From assembly GCA_020692215.1 (NCBI GenBank), contig JAIMKW010000001.1, positions 1 to 64,000 of the forward strand: a DNA stretch of 64,000 nucleotides. The letters are read 5' to 3'. This DNA is from Sandarakinorhabdus sp. Its GTDB lineage: Bacteria > Pseudomonadota > Alphaproteobacteria > Sphingomonadales > Sphingomonadaceae. Both the position numbers and the translations under genes were made by a program. The notes beneath the pieces are model-generated. The model was not told the DNA's origin, ran no database searches, and was given only the letters and a program-made list of their open reading frames with translations. Of this stretch, positions 34,013 through 42,613 are shown in pieces. How positions within the stretch are numbered: the stretch's first letter is position 1; each line of letters begins with the position of its first letter.

Positions 34013-34276
34013 CTATTTCTTTTCCGGCGGCTTGGCGGCGGTCGGGCTCATTGCGGTGAGCATGAGCTTTTGCCAGGCTTCCATGCCTTCGTTCATGCCC
34101 GGCACGCCTGAAGTCCAGCTTTTCATCAGCTTCTGCCAATCGTCGGCCGAGGGGCCTTCCATGGTGAACTGCTTCATGCGCTCGACCCAGGCTTCGTGCA
34201 GTGGTGTGAGATCCGGCAGGCCGAGGAAGGCGCGCGCTTCCTGCGGGGTGGCTTCCACTTCGACTTCGATCTTCAT
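34013..34276 (-). CDS. DUF6489-like small protein
   Basis: 87 residues, start ATG 34276. Begins MKIEVEVEATPQEARAFLGLPDLTPLHEAWVERM, continues with EAWQKLMLTAM and ends lysine/proline-rich. It resembles the small DUF6489 proteins of sphingomonads; the segment is similar to the N-terminal helix of phasin-like proteins, so an association with granules is possible but only a guess. Located between mnmE and a DUF2721 gene. Confidence 0.6.
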   Translation of the reverse strand: MKIEVEVEATPQEARAFLGLPDLTPLHEAWVERMKQFTMEGPSADDWQKLMKSWTSGVPGMNEGMEAWQKLMLTAMSPTAAKPPEKK

Positions 34277-34302
34277 GGTGGCGGGCCTTTCTTGCCTGTG
34301 GG

Positions 34303-34794
34303 TTATCCCGGGTAGTGCGTTTCGCCGGCACGGCGGGGCGCATGGCGCAGAAGCTCTGCGCGGACGCGCACTGTGCGGATGGAAATGCGCACTTCGAGCG
34401 CGAAGGCGGTGAGCGCGGCGGTGAGGAAGAGCAGGGCGGCAATGAACAGCACAGGAACGAGCTGATCGGGATGCAGTGCGCTGACGGCCGAGACGAAGAG
34501 CACGGTGATGAGGAGGCAGACGGTGAGGGCCGCGGCCACCGAGAGCCCGACTGCGCTGTTGGCGAGCAGCATGCGACGATCGAGCGTGTTGAGCTCTGCT
34601 ATGGTGAGCGCTCGGAGGGATTCATCTTCGGGGAGATTGGCTTCGAGCGAGCGGGCGCGATCGACCACCCGGCCGAGCCTTGTGGTGATGACGGCGAGAA
34701 AGGCGCCGATCGCCGTGAGCAGGAACACCGGCGCGATGGCCAGCTGGATTGTTGTGGCCAGTAGCGGGGCATCCAGATTTTCGGGCGACAGCAT
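34303..34794 (-). CDS. DUF2721 family membrane protein
   Basis: 163 residues. Three hydrophobic helices (TIQLAIAPVFLLTAIGAFLAVI, LLANSAVGLSVAAALTVCLLITVLFV and LVPVLFIAALLFLTAALTAFALEV) with RLGRVVDRARSLE between the first two, the DUF2721 pattern. Function unknown. The ATG at 34794 has no ribosome site immediately upstream; instead a strong hairpin (34800-34823) ends six bases before it. Confidence 0.75.
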   Translation of the reverse strand: MLSPENLDAPLLATTIQLAIAPVFLLTAIGAFLAVITTRLGRVVDRARSLEANLPEDESLRALTIAELNTLDRRMLLANSAVGLSVAAALTVCLLITVLFVSAVSALHPDQLVPVLFIAALLFLTAALTAFALEVRISIRTVRVRAELLRHAPRRAGETHYPG

Positions 34795-34799
34795 GAACG

Positions 34800-34823
34800 A
34801 AGGGGTGCGTTGCCGCACCCCTT
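34800..34823. terminator. Strong hairpin before the DUF2721 gene
   Basis: AAGGGGTGCG (34800-34809) and CGCACCCCTT (34814-34823) make a perfect 10-bp stem with a 4-base loop. On the minus strand it follows the TraR/DksA-like gene by 32 bp and precedes the DUF2721 start by 5 bp. It may terminate the upstream genes, or bring the distal AAGGGG near the ATG; no long T tract. Confidence 0.6.
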
Positions 34824-34855
34824 TAGTCAAGCCGGAGCTGTGATATTGCCGCGCT

Positions 34856-35173
34856 TCAGGGCGCGCAGTTGATGCAGAGCGTTGCGGTGGGCAAGGCTTC
34901 CAGCCGGGCCGGGGCGATCTTGGCGCCGCAATTGGCGCATAGGCCGTAGCTGCCGTCTGCGATGCGCTGCAGGGCAGCGCGGATCTGCCTTCCCTCCTGG
35001 ATGTGGGCGGCTTCCATGGCTTCGGAGGTTTCGAGATCCTCAAGCTGGTTGGCCTGTTCGGAAAAATCGGCGTCCAGCGGCTCGCTGAAATCGGCTTCGC
35101 GCTGTTCGACAGCGGCGCCCAGTTCGACAAGGCGCTGTTCCAGTTGGGCCTTCAGTTTTTCGATTGCGATCAT
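34856..35173 (-). CDS. TraR/DksA family zinc-finger protein
   Basis: 105 residues. An N-terminal coiled-coil region ([26 protein letters not shown]) is followed by a C4 zinc finger CANCGAKI...TLCINC. The family binds the RNA polymerase secondary channel with or without ppGpp. Shorter than DksA (about 150 residues) and near the length of TraR-like forms. Cotranscribed with the YdcH-like gene (10 bp gap). Confidence 0.85.
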   Translation of the reverse strand: MIAIEKLKAQLEQRLVELGAAVEQREADFSEPLDADFSEQANQLEDLETSEAMEAAHIQEGRQIRAALQRIADGSYGLCANCGAKIAPARLEALPTATLCINCAP

Positions 35174-35183
35174 TCGGGGCCTC

Positions 35184-35432
35184 CTAGGCTGTGGTCTGGC
35201 TGGCGATAAGGGATGCGATCTCGTCCAGCAAGGCGAGGCGCTGCTTCTTTACCTCTTCCAGCCGTTCGCCGGTGGCGGGATCCTCGCCGGCTTCCATTTG
35301 CAGAATTTGCTGGTCGATTTCGTCATAGCGGCTGGCGAGGAGCTGAAAATGGCGGTCTTCTGCCTTCAGCTGGCGCAGCAGATCGGCTTCGGCCGGGAAG
35401 GCTTCGTGCAGGGATTGGGGAATATGGGTCAT
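35184..35432 (-). CDS. YdcH (DUF465) family protein
   Basis: 82 residues from ATG 35432 with GAGG upstream. Predicted helical hairpin: [33 protein letters not shown] then [20 protein letters not shown], a pattern of the DUF465 family. Function unknown. A longer upstream frame (to 35594) is not conserved. Confidence 0.82.
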   Translation of the reverse strand: MTHIPQSLHEAFPAEADLLRQLKAEDRHFQLLASRYDEIDQQILQMEAGEDPATGERLEEVKKQRLALLDEIASLIASQTTA

Positions 35433-35724
35433 GGATGATCCTCGCTTGGTTCTGCGGCAAGAGTGGAGCGCCAAGCGAGGCCGCACCATGATGCAGATCA
35501 AGCCCATTGGGGAAGTTGGCACGCTTCTTGTGACAGCTATTGGCAAATTTCCCAACTGTTGGGAATTCGAGCTTTCAGTTGGTTTTTCGTTCATCGCGCC
35601 GAAAGGTCGGTTGAACGGACGGATTTGCTAACCTGTTGGTCTTAGGTCGATTTCAATTTTGCGTGGCACTTGGCACGGCTCCTGCAAAGACCTTGGCATC
35701 ACGGGTTCTAACAGGAGACAGACC
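35433..35724. other. Divergent intergenic region
   Basis: 292 bp between the divergent YdcH-like and UrcA genes. It is less GC-rich than its surroundings, has a direct-inverted pair around CCCAACTGTTGGGAATT (35550-35566, CCCAACTGTTGGG being a perfect odd palindrome with a single central base), and must contain promoters for both directions. No further gene seen. Confidence 0.5.
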
Positions 35725-36048
35725 ATGACGACGATCACCAACTCACCCTTTTTCAGTGCCGCTCTTGCCGTTGTTGCCAGCGGTGCAATGCTGACCTTTG
35801 CGGTGGCGCCTGCCGAAGCCGCTTCGGTTCCGGTTCGGGTTGCAGCTTATGAGCTGGCGACGGCTGAAGGCCGCGCCGCTGTCGATGGCCGGCTGGCGCG
35901 CGCTGCCGAAAGGGCCTGCGGCTATGACCAGGGCGCCAAGGGGCTGACCACGCGGGCACAGGCCAAAGCCTGTATTGCGCAGGCCCTAGATGATGCCCGC
36001 GTGCAGGTGGCGCAGGTGAAGGCTGCGAGCCAGATGGCATCGAAATAA
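35725..36048 (+). CDS. UrcA family protein
   Basis: 107 residues from ATG 35725 behind ACAGGAG. Signal peptide (residues 1-33, cleavage near AEA) then the UrcA core: VPVRVAAYELATAEGRAAVDGRLARAAERACGYD ... TRAQAKACIAQALDDA, with two cysteines that likely form a disulfide. UrcA proteins are small periplasmic proteins abundant in sphingomonads; function unknown. Followed by two stem-loops. Confidence 0.82.
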   Translation: MTTITNSPFFSAALAVVASGAMLTFAVAPAEAASVPVRVAAYELATAEGRAAVDGRLARAAERACGYDQGAKGLTTRAQAKACIAQALDDARVQVAQVKAASQMASK

Positions 36049-36059
36049 GGCGCATCGAA

Positions 36060-36104
36060 TTCCGCCGCGGGGCAATCCCCCCTCTCTCGCGTTCCGCGGC
36101 GGAA
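36060..36104. terminator. Large inverted repeat after UrcA gene
   Basis: TTCCGCCGCGG (36060-36070) pairs with CCGCGGCGGAA (36094-36104), an 11-bp perfect stem with a 23-base loop, 11 bp past the stop codon. Confidence 0.55.
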
Positions 36105-36113
36105 CCCCAAAGG

Positions 36114-36145
36114 CGGCGCGGTGTCTCCCCTCAGGCACCGCGCCG
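36114..36145. terminator. Terminator-like hairpin between convergent genes
   Basis: CGGCGCGGTG (36114-36123) and CACCGCGCCG (36136-36145) form a perfect 10-bp stem, followed by TCTTCC. Lies between the convergent urcA and cytochrome c genes, so it likely ends urcA transcription. Confidence 0.65.
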
Positions 36146-36215
36146 TCTTCCTGTGTGTGGAACCGGGCTGCCGGCTGACGAAGCGCCGGCGGTGCCTTTG
36201 CAGGCGGCGCGCCTT

Positions 36216-36527
36216 TCAGCGGGTGCCAACCACCCTGTTCAGGTAGGCGGCGATGGTCGCGCGGTCTTGCGCTGGAATGTCTGCGCCGTACACGTCGACC
36301 ATCTTGCTGATCGTGCTGGCCCACTTTTTTTCGCCGAGCCCTGGCGGCTGGGTGGTGAGGTAATCGAGCGAATGGCAGGCGGCGCAATGGGCCGTAGCGA
36401 GATCTGCGCCGGGGCCGGGCGGGAGCGTGATGACGCGCTCTTCGGGCAGAGCATAGGCAGCCGACAGCGCAACCCCGGATGCCAGCAGCAGGGGCACTGC
36501 GGCTGCGATGATGATCTGTGCCTTCAT
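36216..36527 (-). CDS. Small cytochrome c (SorB-like subunit)
   Basis: 103 residues from ATG 36527. Signal peptide (residues 1-27), one heme-binding CAACH motif at about residue 50 (AHCAACHSLDYL) and a candidate distal Met in SKMVDVYG. Overlaps the upstream molybdopterin gene by ATGA. In SorAB sulfite dehydrogenases a single-heme cytochrome subunit takes electrons from the molybdenum subunit; the context and size match. Periplasmic. Confidence 0.82.
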   Translation of the reverse strand: MKAQIIIAAAVPLLLASGVALSAAYALPEERVITLPPGPGADLATAHCAACHSLDYLTTQPPGLGEKKWASTISKMVDVYGADIPAQDRATIAAYLNRVVGTR

Positions 36528-37807
36528 GCTGCAACCACCGAAACAGTCTCCACAACGTTGCGGGCGTAGCCCGACGGGTTCCAGCTTGCTTGGAGCGGCT
36601 GGATTTCGCCCGCGTTTGTTTCGGCGCGGGCCATCAGCCGGTGCTTCCCGGCCGGCAGGGTGAGGCGGTGGCGCCAGCCGCGGAAGGCATAGCGTCCGGC
36701 ATCTTCGCCGAGCGTTGTGCCTTCCCACGCCTTGCCGCCATCGGCCGAGAGCATAACTCGGCGGATTCCGCTGCCGCCATCGAAGGCGAATCCGCGCAGT
36801 TCAAGGGGCTGGCCCGCCGGAACCGTTGCGCCATCGGCGTGGCTGGTGATGAAGGAGCGGACGCGGAACGCCGTGATCGGCCGGGTGCTTTCGGGCTTGG
36901 TGCCCGGCGCGACACAGCCGCATTCATTATCGGGCATGCGATAGCTTTTCTGCATGAAATAGCCCTCGAAGGGTTCATCGAGCACGGTGATGCGGTGGAG
37001 ATGCTTGACCCAGTAGGTGCCGAACCAGCCCGGCACCACAAGGCGGAGCGGGAAGCCGTTGAGGAAGGGCAGGGGTTCATCGTTCATCGCCCAGGCCAGC
37101 ATCACGCCGCCATCGCGGGCATGATCGACCGACAAGGATTTTGCGAAATCGGGCGCTTGCGGCATGGCCGGGGAATCGAGGCCATCAAAGGCGATCTCGA
37201 CCGCGCCGCGCCGCACGCCGGCGGCATCGAGCACGGTCTTCAGGGGAACGCCTGTCCACCGTGCGTTGCCCATGGCGCCATGGCCCATCTGGCCGCCGCC
37301 GACGCGCGGGCTGGAAAAGCCGCGGCTGTTGCCCGAACATTGGTTGACCGCGATGAGGCTGATTTGCCCCAGCGCCCGAAGCGCCGCCATGCTGAGCGAC
37401 AGCGGCTGTTCGACATGGCCACCAATGTCGAGCCGCCAGCTTTCCATATCGAGATCGAGCGGCAGTTGCGCCATCGAGTAGCGGACGAAAAAGGCATTAT
37501 TGGGGGTGATGAGCCGCTGATTGGAGGGCTGATCGAACAGCGTGTCGAACAGGGAGAAGGGCGTTTCCAGCTGTGGCGGGCGGGCTGTGAGCTGGATCAT
37601 CGGGCGCTTGCCGGGAAGCTGCACCATGGGGCGATCGCCGTTGGCAAAGGGCAGGCGGGCCGTGCCGGGTGCGGCTGCCGGGTGGGGGGCTTCATCCGGT
37701 GCGGCGCGGTTGCAGCCCGCAACCATTGCACCCAGGGTTGTGCCAAGCCCGAGGACAAGCTGCCGCCGGCCGAACAGGGCCGATGCTGGGGTTAGCAGGT
37801 CTTTCAT
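36524..37807 (-). CDS. SorA-like molybdopterin-dependent oxidoreductase
   Basis: 427 residues from ATG 37807 with GAGG upstream. The N-terminus has a twin-arginine motif (FGRRQLVLGLG) and then a lipobox-like VAGC. The sulfite-oxidase fold follows: NNAFFVRYSMA, NQCSGNSRGF with the molybdenum-ligand Cys, GNARWTGVPLKTVL, GFPLRLVVPGWFGTYWVKHL and a C-terminal dimerisation domain (LRGFAFDGGSGIRRVMLSADGG). Oxidises sulfite or a related substrate and passes electrons to the coupled cytochrome c. Sulfite is inferred from family and pairing; other substrates are possible. Confidence 0.8.
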   Translation of the reverse strand: MKDLLTPASALFGRRQLVLGLGTTLGAMVAGCNRAAPDEAPHPAAAPGTARLPFANGDRPMVQLPGKRPMIQLTARPPQLETPFSLFDTLFDQPSNQRLITPNNAFFVRYSMAQLPLDLDMESWRLDIGGHVEQPLSLSMAALRALGQISLIAVNQCSGNSRGFSSPRVGGGQMGHGAMGNARWTGVPLKTVLDAAGVRRGAVEIAFDGLDSPAMPQAPDFAKSLSVDHARDGGVMLAWAMNDEPLPFLNGFPLRLVVPGWFGTYWVKHLHRITVLDEPFEGYFMQKSYRMPDNECGCVAPGTKPESTRPITAFRVRSFITSHADGATVPAGQPLELRGFAFDGGSGIRRVMLSADGGKAWEGTTLGEDAGRYAFRGWRHRLTLPAGKHRLMARAETNAGEIQPLQASWNPSGYARNVVETVSVVAA

Positions 37808-37884
37808 CAGGGTCCTCAAGCGGCTTTCGGGCAACGCTTTATCAGCAAGGCCGGGCGTTGGACAGATGCGCGCCTGGCCTGCCG

Positions 37885-40758
37885 CTATTCGGCTGCCACC
37901 CTGCGCTCGCGAAGGAGCGGCGCAAGATAGCCGCCGGTGAACCCCTTGCCGCTTTTCACCACTGCTTCCGGGGTTCCTTCGGCGACGATGAAGCCGCCGC
38001 CCGAGCCGCCCTCAGGGCCGAGATCGATAACCCAGTCTGCCGTTTTGATGACTTCGAGATTGTGCTCGATCACCACGACGGTGTTGCCCTGTTCCACCAG
38101 CGCGTGGAGGACTTCGAGGAGTTTTCGGACGTCTTCGAAGTGGAGGCCTGTTGTGGGTTCGTCGAGGATGTAGAGCGTCTGCCCGGTGGCGCGGCGGGAG
38201 AGTTCCTTTGCCAGTTTCACGCGCTGGGCTTCCCCGCCGCTGAGCGTTGTGGCCTGCTGGCCGACGTGGACATAGCCGAGGCCGACTTCTTCCAGCATGC
38301 GCAGGCGATCACGGATGGGGGGGACGGCCTCGAACAGCTTGACGGCGTCTGTGACCGTCATGTCGAGCACGTCGGCGATGGAGTGGCCCTTGTGCTTCAC
38401 CTCCAGCGTTTCGCGGTTGTAGCGTTTGCCGTGGCAGACATCGCACTGGACATAGACATCGGGCAGGAAGTGCATTTCGATCTTGATCATGCCGTCGCCC
38501 TGGCAGGCTTCGCACCGACCGCCCTTGACGTTGAAGCTGAAGCGGCCGGGTTTGTAGCCGCGGGCCAGGCTTTCCGGGAGGCCGGCGAACCAGTCGCGGA
38601 TGTGGGTGAAGGCGCCGGTGTAGGTGGCGGGATTGGAGCGCGGCGTGCGGCCGATGGGGGACTGATCGATATCGATCACCTTGTCGAGATGTTCGAGGCC
38701 GGTGACGCTATCGTGCGGGCCCGAGTGGATGCGGGCGCCGTTGAGCGCGCGGGCGGCGGACGGATAGAGGGTGTCGATCACGAAGCTGGATTTGCCCGAG
38801 CCCGAGACGCCGGTGACGCAGGTGAAGGTGCCCAGCGGGATGGCGGCGGTGACATTTTGCAGGTTGTTGGCGCGCGCGCCCTTCACCGTGAGCTTCTTGC
38901 CGCTGCCCTTGCGGCGCTTTTCGGGAAGCGGAACGCTGCGGCGACCGGAGAGATAATCCCCGGTGAGGCTTTGGGGATGATCGAGGATATCCTGGAGCGA
39001 CCCTTCGGCGATGACGGTGCCGCCGAGTTTGCCCGCGCCGGGGCCCATATCGACGATATGATCGGCCTGGCGGATGGCATCTTCATCATGTTCGACAACA
39101 AGCACGGTGTTGCCCAGATCGCGCAGGCGTTTGAGGGTTTCGAGCAGGCGGTCGTTATCGCGCTGGTGGAGGCCGATCGATGGTTCATCGAGGACATAGA
39201 GGACACCCGAAAGGCCCGAGCCGATCTGGCTGGCGAGGCGGATGCGCTGGGATTCGCCGCCCGACAGCGTGCCGGACGTGCGATCGAGGCTGAGGTAGCC
39301 GAGGCCGACGTTGCACAGGAAGCCGAGGCGTTCGTTGATTTCCTTGAGGATGCGGGCGGCGATTTCATTCTGTTTTGGCGTGAGGATGGCGGCGAGGTTG
39401 CCGAACCAGTCTGCCGCCGCGGTGACGGAGCGGTGGGTGGACTGGCTGATATGTTCGCCAGCGATCTTCACGCTGAGGCTTTCGGGGCGCAGGCGCGCGC
39501 CGTTGCACGCCTCGCACGGGGCCGACGCCTGGTAGCGGCCCAGTTCCTCGCGCATCCAGGCGCTTTCGGTGTCGCGGAAGCGCTTGTCGAGATTGGCGAT
39601 GACGCCTTCGAAGGGCTTTTGCACTTCGTAGCGCTTGCGGCCGTCCTCGAAGACGAGGGAGATGGGCTTGCCCTTCGTGCCGTGGAGGATGGCGGCGCGG
39701 GTTTCTTCGGGGAGGGCCGCCCAGGGTTGGGTGAGAGAGCCGCCGAGCGCATTCACGACGCTGGACAATACCTGCATGTAATAGGGGCTGGGGGGGGAGG
39801 ATTTGGCCCAGGGGACGACGGCGCCATCCTTCAGCGAGACGCCTTCGTTGGGGACGATGAGATCGGGTGCGAAGAACAGCTTTTCGCCAAGGCCGTTGCA
39901 GGTTGGGCAGGCGCCTTGCGGGGCGTTGAAGGAGAACAGGCGCGGTTCGATTTCGGGCAGGGTGAAGCCCGAGACGGGGCAGGCGAATTTTTCCGAGAAG
40001 GTGAGGGTGGTTTCCGTGCCTCCGTGGTCTGCCGCGGGACCATCGACCAGATCGACCGTGGCGAGGCCTTCTGACAGTTTGAGGGCGGTTTCGAAGGATT
40101 CGGCGAGGCGGCCGGCGATATCGGGGCGGACCACGAGGCGATCCACCACCACATCGATATCGTGCTTGTATTTCTTGTCGAGCGAGGGGGCGTCTTCGAT
40201 ATCGTGGATTTCGCCGTTGATGCGGATGCGCTGGAAGCCGGAGCGCTTCCATTCGGCGATCTCCTTGCGATATTCGCCCTTGCGGCCGCGCACGACCGGG
40301 GCGAGCAGCATGATGCGCGTGCCTTCGGGGAGCGCAAGGACGCGATCGACCATCTGGCTGACGGTTTGCGCGCTGATGGGGAGGCCGGTGGCGGGGCTGT
40401 AGGGCACACCGACACGGGCCCAGAGCAGGCGCATGTAATCATAGATTTCGGTGACGGTGCCGACGGTGGAGCGCGGGTTGCGGCTGGTGGTTTTCTGTTC
40501 GATGCTGATGGCCGGGGACAGGCCCTCGATGTGGTCGACATCGGGCTTCTGCATCAGTTCGAGGAACTGGCGGGCGTAGGCGGACAGCGATTCCACATAG
40601 CGGCGCTGGCCTTCGGCATAGATGGTATCGAAGGCGAGGCTGGATTTGCCCGAGCCCGAGAGGCCGGTGATGACGATGAGCTTGTCACGCGGGAGATCGA
40701 TATCCACCGATTTCAGATTGTGCTCGCGCGCACCGCGGACGGAAATGTGGGTCAGCAT
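37885..40758 (-). CDS. uvrA: Excinuclease ABC subunit UvrA
   Basis: 957 residues. Two ABC ATPase modules: [20 protein letters not shown] and [17 protein letters not shown] (Walker A), [16 protein letters not shown] and [16 protein letters not shown] (signatures); zinc-finger cysteines in [17 protein letters not shown], and CEACQGDG ... [12 protein letters not shown]-damage recognition in nucleotide excision repair. A LexA box lies 46 bp before the start, so SOS control is likely. It stands alone, followed by the SorA-like gene after 77 bp. Confidence 0.97.
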   Translation of the reverse strand: MLTHISVRGAREHNLKSVDIDLPRDKLIVITGLSGSGKSSLAFDTIYAEGQRRYVESLSAYARQFLELMQKPDVDHIEGLSPAISIEQKTTSRNPRSTVGTVTEIYDYMRLLWARVGVPYSPATGLPISAQTVSQMVDRVLALPEGTRIMLLAPVVRGRKGEYRKEIAEWKRSGFQRIRINGEIHDIEDAPSLDKKYKHDIDVVVDRLVVRPDIAGRLAESFETALKLSEGLATVDLVDGPAADHGGTETTLTFSEKFACPVSGFTLPEIEPRLFSFNAPQGACPTCNGLGEKLFFAPDLIVPNEGVSLKDGAVVPWAKSSPPSPYYMQVLSSVVNALGGSLTQPWAALPEETRAAILHGTKGKPISLVFEDGRKRYEVQKPFEGVIANLDKRFRDTESAWMREELGRYQASAPCEACNGARLRPESLSVKIAGEHISQSTHRSVTAAADWFGNLAAILTPKQNEIAARILKEINERLGFLCNVGLGYLSLDRTSGTLSGGESQRIRLASQIGSGLSGVLYVLDEPSIGLHQRDNDRLLETLKRLRDLGNTVLVVEHDEDAIRQADHIVDMGPGAGKLGGTVIAEGSLQDILDHPQSLTGDYLSGRRSVPLPEKRRKGSGKKLTVKGARANNLQNVTAAIPLGTFTCVTGVSGSGKSSFVIDTLYPSAARALNGARIHSGPHDSVTGLEHLDKVIDIDQSPIGRTPRSNPATYTGAFTHIRDWFAGLPESLARGYKPGRFSFNVKGGRCEACQGDGMIKIEMHFLPDVYVQCDVCHGKRYNRETLEVKHKGHSIADVLDMTVTDAVKLFEAVPPIRDRLRMLEEVGLGYVHVGQQATTLSGGEAQRVKLAKELSRRATGQTLYILDEPTTGLHFEDVRKLLEVLHALVEQGNTVVVIEHNLEVIKTADWVIDLGPEGGSGGGFIVAEGTPEAVVKSGKGFTGGYLAPLLRERRVAAE

Positions 40759-40803
40759 GGCGAAGCCCCCATGGTGGCAGGGAAAAAGGTCAGCATGGGT
40801 TTT

Positions 40804-40818
40804 GTTCTATCTCTGTTC
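40804..40818. promoter_or_regulatory. LexA (SOS) box upstream of uvrA
   Basis: GTTC-TATCTCT-GTTC, an exact match to the alphaproteobacterial LexA box GTTC-N7-GTTC, 46 bp upstream of the uvrA start codon. The match is seen; repression by LexA is inferred from the family. Confidence 0.8.
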
Positions 40819-40969
40819 CGCACTGAACGAAAGGGTTTGAATAGGGTTGCGTGGGCCAAAGCGGGCGGGAATCCAACTGTGCACTTTGACGCCGTGCGAG
40901 AAAGCTGCCCGCTGTGTGGCCTGATCTGTTAAGCTCTATGCACGGAATCACCCGAAGAGGAGAATGACC

Positions 40970-41173
40970 ATGGCAATCGCCAAGACAATCGAGATCATTT
41001 CAAGTTCGACCCAGAGCATCGAGCATGCCGTGAAGGACGGGCTGGAGAAGGCCCGGGAGACGGTGGACAATATCGAGGGGGTTTGGGTGAAGGACATCAA
41101 GGCTTCGGTGAAGGACGGCATGCTGGTGGAGTGGCGCGTGATCATGGTGCTGACCTTCGTTTTGAAGGACTGA
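40970..41173 (+). CDS. Dodecin
   Basis: 67 residues from ATG 40970 (ribosome site GAAGAGGAG; a first ATG at 40964 is too close to it). Dodecin fold: AKTIEIISSSTQSIEHAVKDGLEKARETVDNIEGVWVKDI...VEWRVIMVLTFVLKD. Binds flavin or CoA as a dodecamer that stores or buffers the cofactor. The tryptophan (GVWV) that stacks on flavin is present. A hairpin follows the gene. Confidence 0.92.
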   Translation: MAIAKTIEIISSSTQSIEHAVKDGLEKARETVDNIEGVWVKDIKASVKDGMLVEWRVIMVLTFVLKD

Positions 41174-41191
41174 TGCGCTACAGGGTTTGAA

Positions 41192-41214
41192 GGAAAGGGG
41201 CCTGGGCCCCTTCC
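41192..41214 (+). terminator. Terminator-like hairpin after dodecin
   Basis: AAGGGGCC (41195-41202) and GGCCCCTT (41205-41212) pair across a short loop, with flanking GGA/TCC extending the stem. A T tract is absent, so efficiency is uncertain. Confidence 0.5.
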
Positions 41215-41274
41215 TGACCCTGTGACGGGGCCTGCCCCTTTGACGGGGAAGGGTTCGGCGGGCACAACGCGGCG

Positions 41275-42531
41275 ATGACATTGCGCGCGGTGAATTGGAC
41301 GATGCTGGCGGCAAGGGCCGCCGAACTGGACAGGCAGGACGCTCTGGCGCCCTTTCGTGGCCGTTTCCATGTGCCCGAGGGCATGATCTATCTGGATGGC
41401 AATTCTCTGGGGCTGTTGCCGCACGCAACCGCCGAGCGGATGCGGGCCGTGGTGGACGGCGAATGGGGCCAGAAGCTTATCACCAGCTGGAACGGGGCGG
41501 ACTGGATCGGGGCCCCGCAGCGGATTGGTGCGCTGCTTGCGCCGCTGATCGGGGCGGAAGCTGGCAGCGTGATTGCCTGCGACAGCGTTTCGGTGAACCT
41601 GTTCAAGCTGGCGGTGGCGGGGCTTCGGTCCAACGCCGGGCGGCGGGTAATTCTGACCGAGGCCGGGAATTTTCCGACCGATGTGTATGTTCTGGAGGGT
41701 GTGGCCGCGCTGGCCGGGGCCGAGCTGCGGGTGGTGCCGCGCGAGGATGTTGTGGCGAACCTGCGCGAGGATGTTGCGCTGCTGGTGCTGACGCATGCGC
41801 ATTACCGCTCGGCCGCGTTGTGGGACATGGCCGCGGTGACGGCTGCGGCGCGGGATGCCGGCGTGATGACGCTGTGGGACCTTTCGCACTCGACCGGGGC
41901 TGTGGCTGTCGATCTCGCCGGGTGCGGGGCGGATTTCGCGGTGGGGTGCGGCTATAAATATCTGAATGGCGGGCCGGGTGCCCCGGCCTTTGCCTATGTG
42001 GCGCCACGCCATCAGGATGGGCTTTCGCAGCCGCTTTCGGGGTGGATGGGCCATGCTTCGCCCTTTGCCTTCGAGGACGACTATCGCCCTGCGGCGGGCG
42101 TGACGCGGTTGCTTGCGGGGACGCCGCCCATCCTGGCGATGGCGGCTCTGGAGTGCGGGGTGGCGATTGCAGCCGAGGCGGGGATTGCGCCGGCAGCGGC
42201 CAAGGCGCGGGCGCTGGGCGACCTGTTCATCGATTGCCTGGACCTGATTGGCGACCCGGATGTGCGGCTGGAATCGCCACGGGCGGGCGATGCCGTGGCG
42301 CGCGGCGGGCATGTGACCTTTGCGCACCCGGATGCCTATGCTGTGGTGCAGGCGATGATCGCGCGCGGCGTGGTGGGGGATTATCGGGAACCTTGCGGCG
42401 CGCGCTTCGGCTTTTCGCCGCTGACCTTGGGCTTTGGCGAGGTGGTGCAGGCCGGGCAGGTGCTGGCTGAGGTGCTGGGTGGCCGCTTGTGGGATGATGA
42501 GGCCTTGCGCGCGCGCCGGGCTGTGACCTGA
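41275..42531 (+). CDS. kynU: Kynureninase
   Basis: 418 residues. PLP fold type I; typical kynureninase regions: YLDGNSLGLLPHATAERMRAV, EWGQKLITSWN, SVSVNLFKLAVAG, EAGNFPTDVYVLEG, LTHAHYRSAALWDM and VGCGYKYLNGGPGAPAF with the PLP-binding Lys. Cleaves kynurenine to anthranilate and alanine. The 3-hydroxykynurenine and formamidase genes are not adjacent. Weak ribosome site. Reads toward the enoyl-CoA hydratase gene. Confidence 0.92.
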   Translation: MTLRAVNWTMLAARAAELDRQDALAPFRGRFHVPEGMIYLDGNSLGLLPHATAERMRAVVDGEWGQKLITSWNGADWIGAPQRIGALLAPLIGAEAGSVIACDSVSVNLFKLAVAGLRSNAGRRVILTEAGNFPTDVYVLEGVAALAGAELRVVPREDVVANLREDVALLVLTHAHYRSAALWDMAAVTAAARDAGVMTLWDLSHSTGAVAVDLAGCGADFAVGCGYKYLNGGPGAPAFAYVAPRHQDGLSQPLSGWMGHASPFAFEDDYRPAAGVTRLLAGTPPILAMAALECGVAIAAEAGIAPAAAKARALGDLFIDCLDLIGDPDVRLESPRAGDAVARGGHVTFAHPDAYAVVQAMIARGVVGDYREPCGARFGFSPLTLGFGEVVQAGQVLAEVLGGRLWDDEALRARRAVT

Positions 42532-42613
42532 CGCGCTGGCGGATTGGGCAGCTGTTGTTGCGCCCATCCGGCTGGTGATGTGCGCGCCGGATACGGGAAC
42601 GGGAGCGCGGCAG

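Noticed and set aside
37669..40074. An 801-codon open frame antisense to uvrA
   Set aside because: uvrA is certain on the other strand; long antisense frames are expected in GC-rich DNA, and its translation is low-complexity and matches no family.
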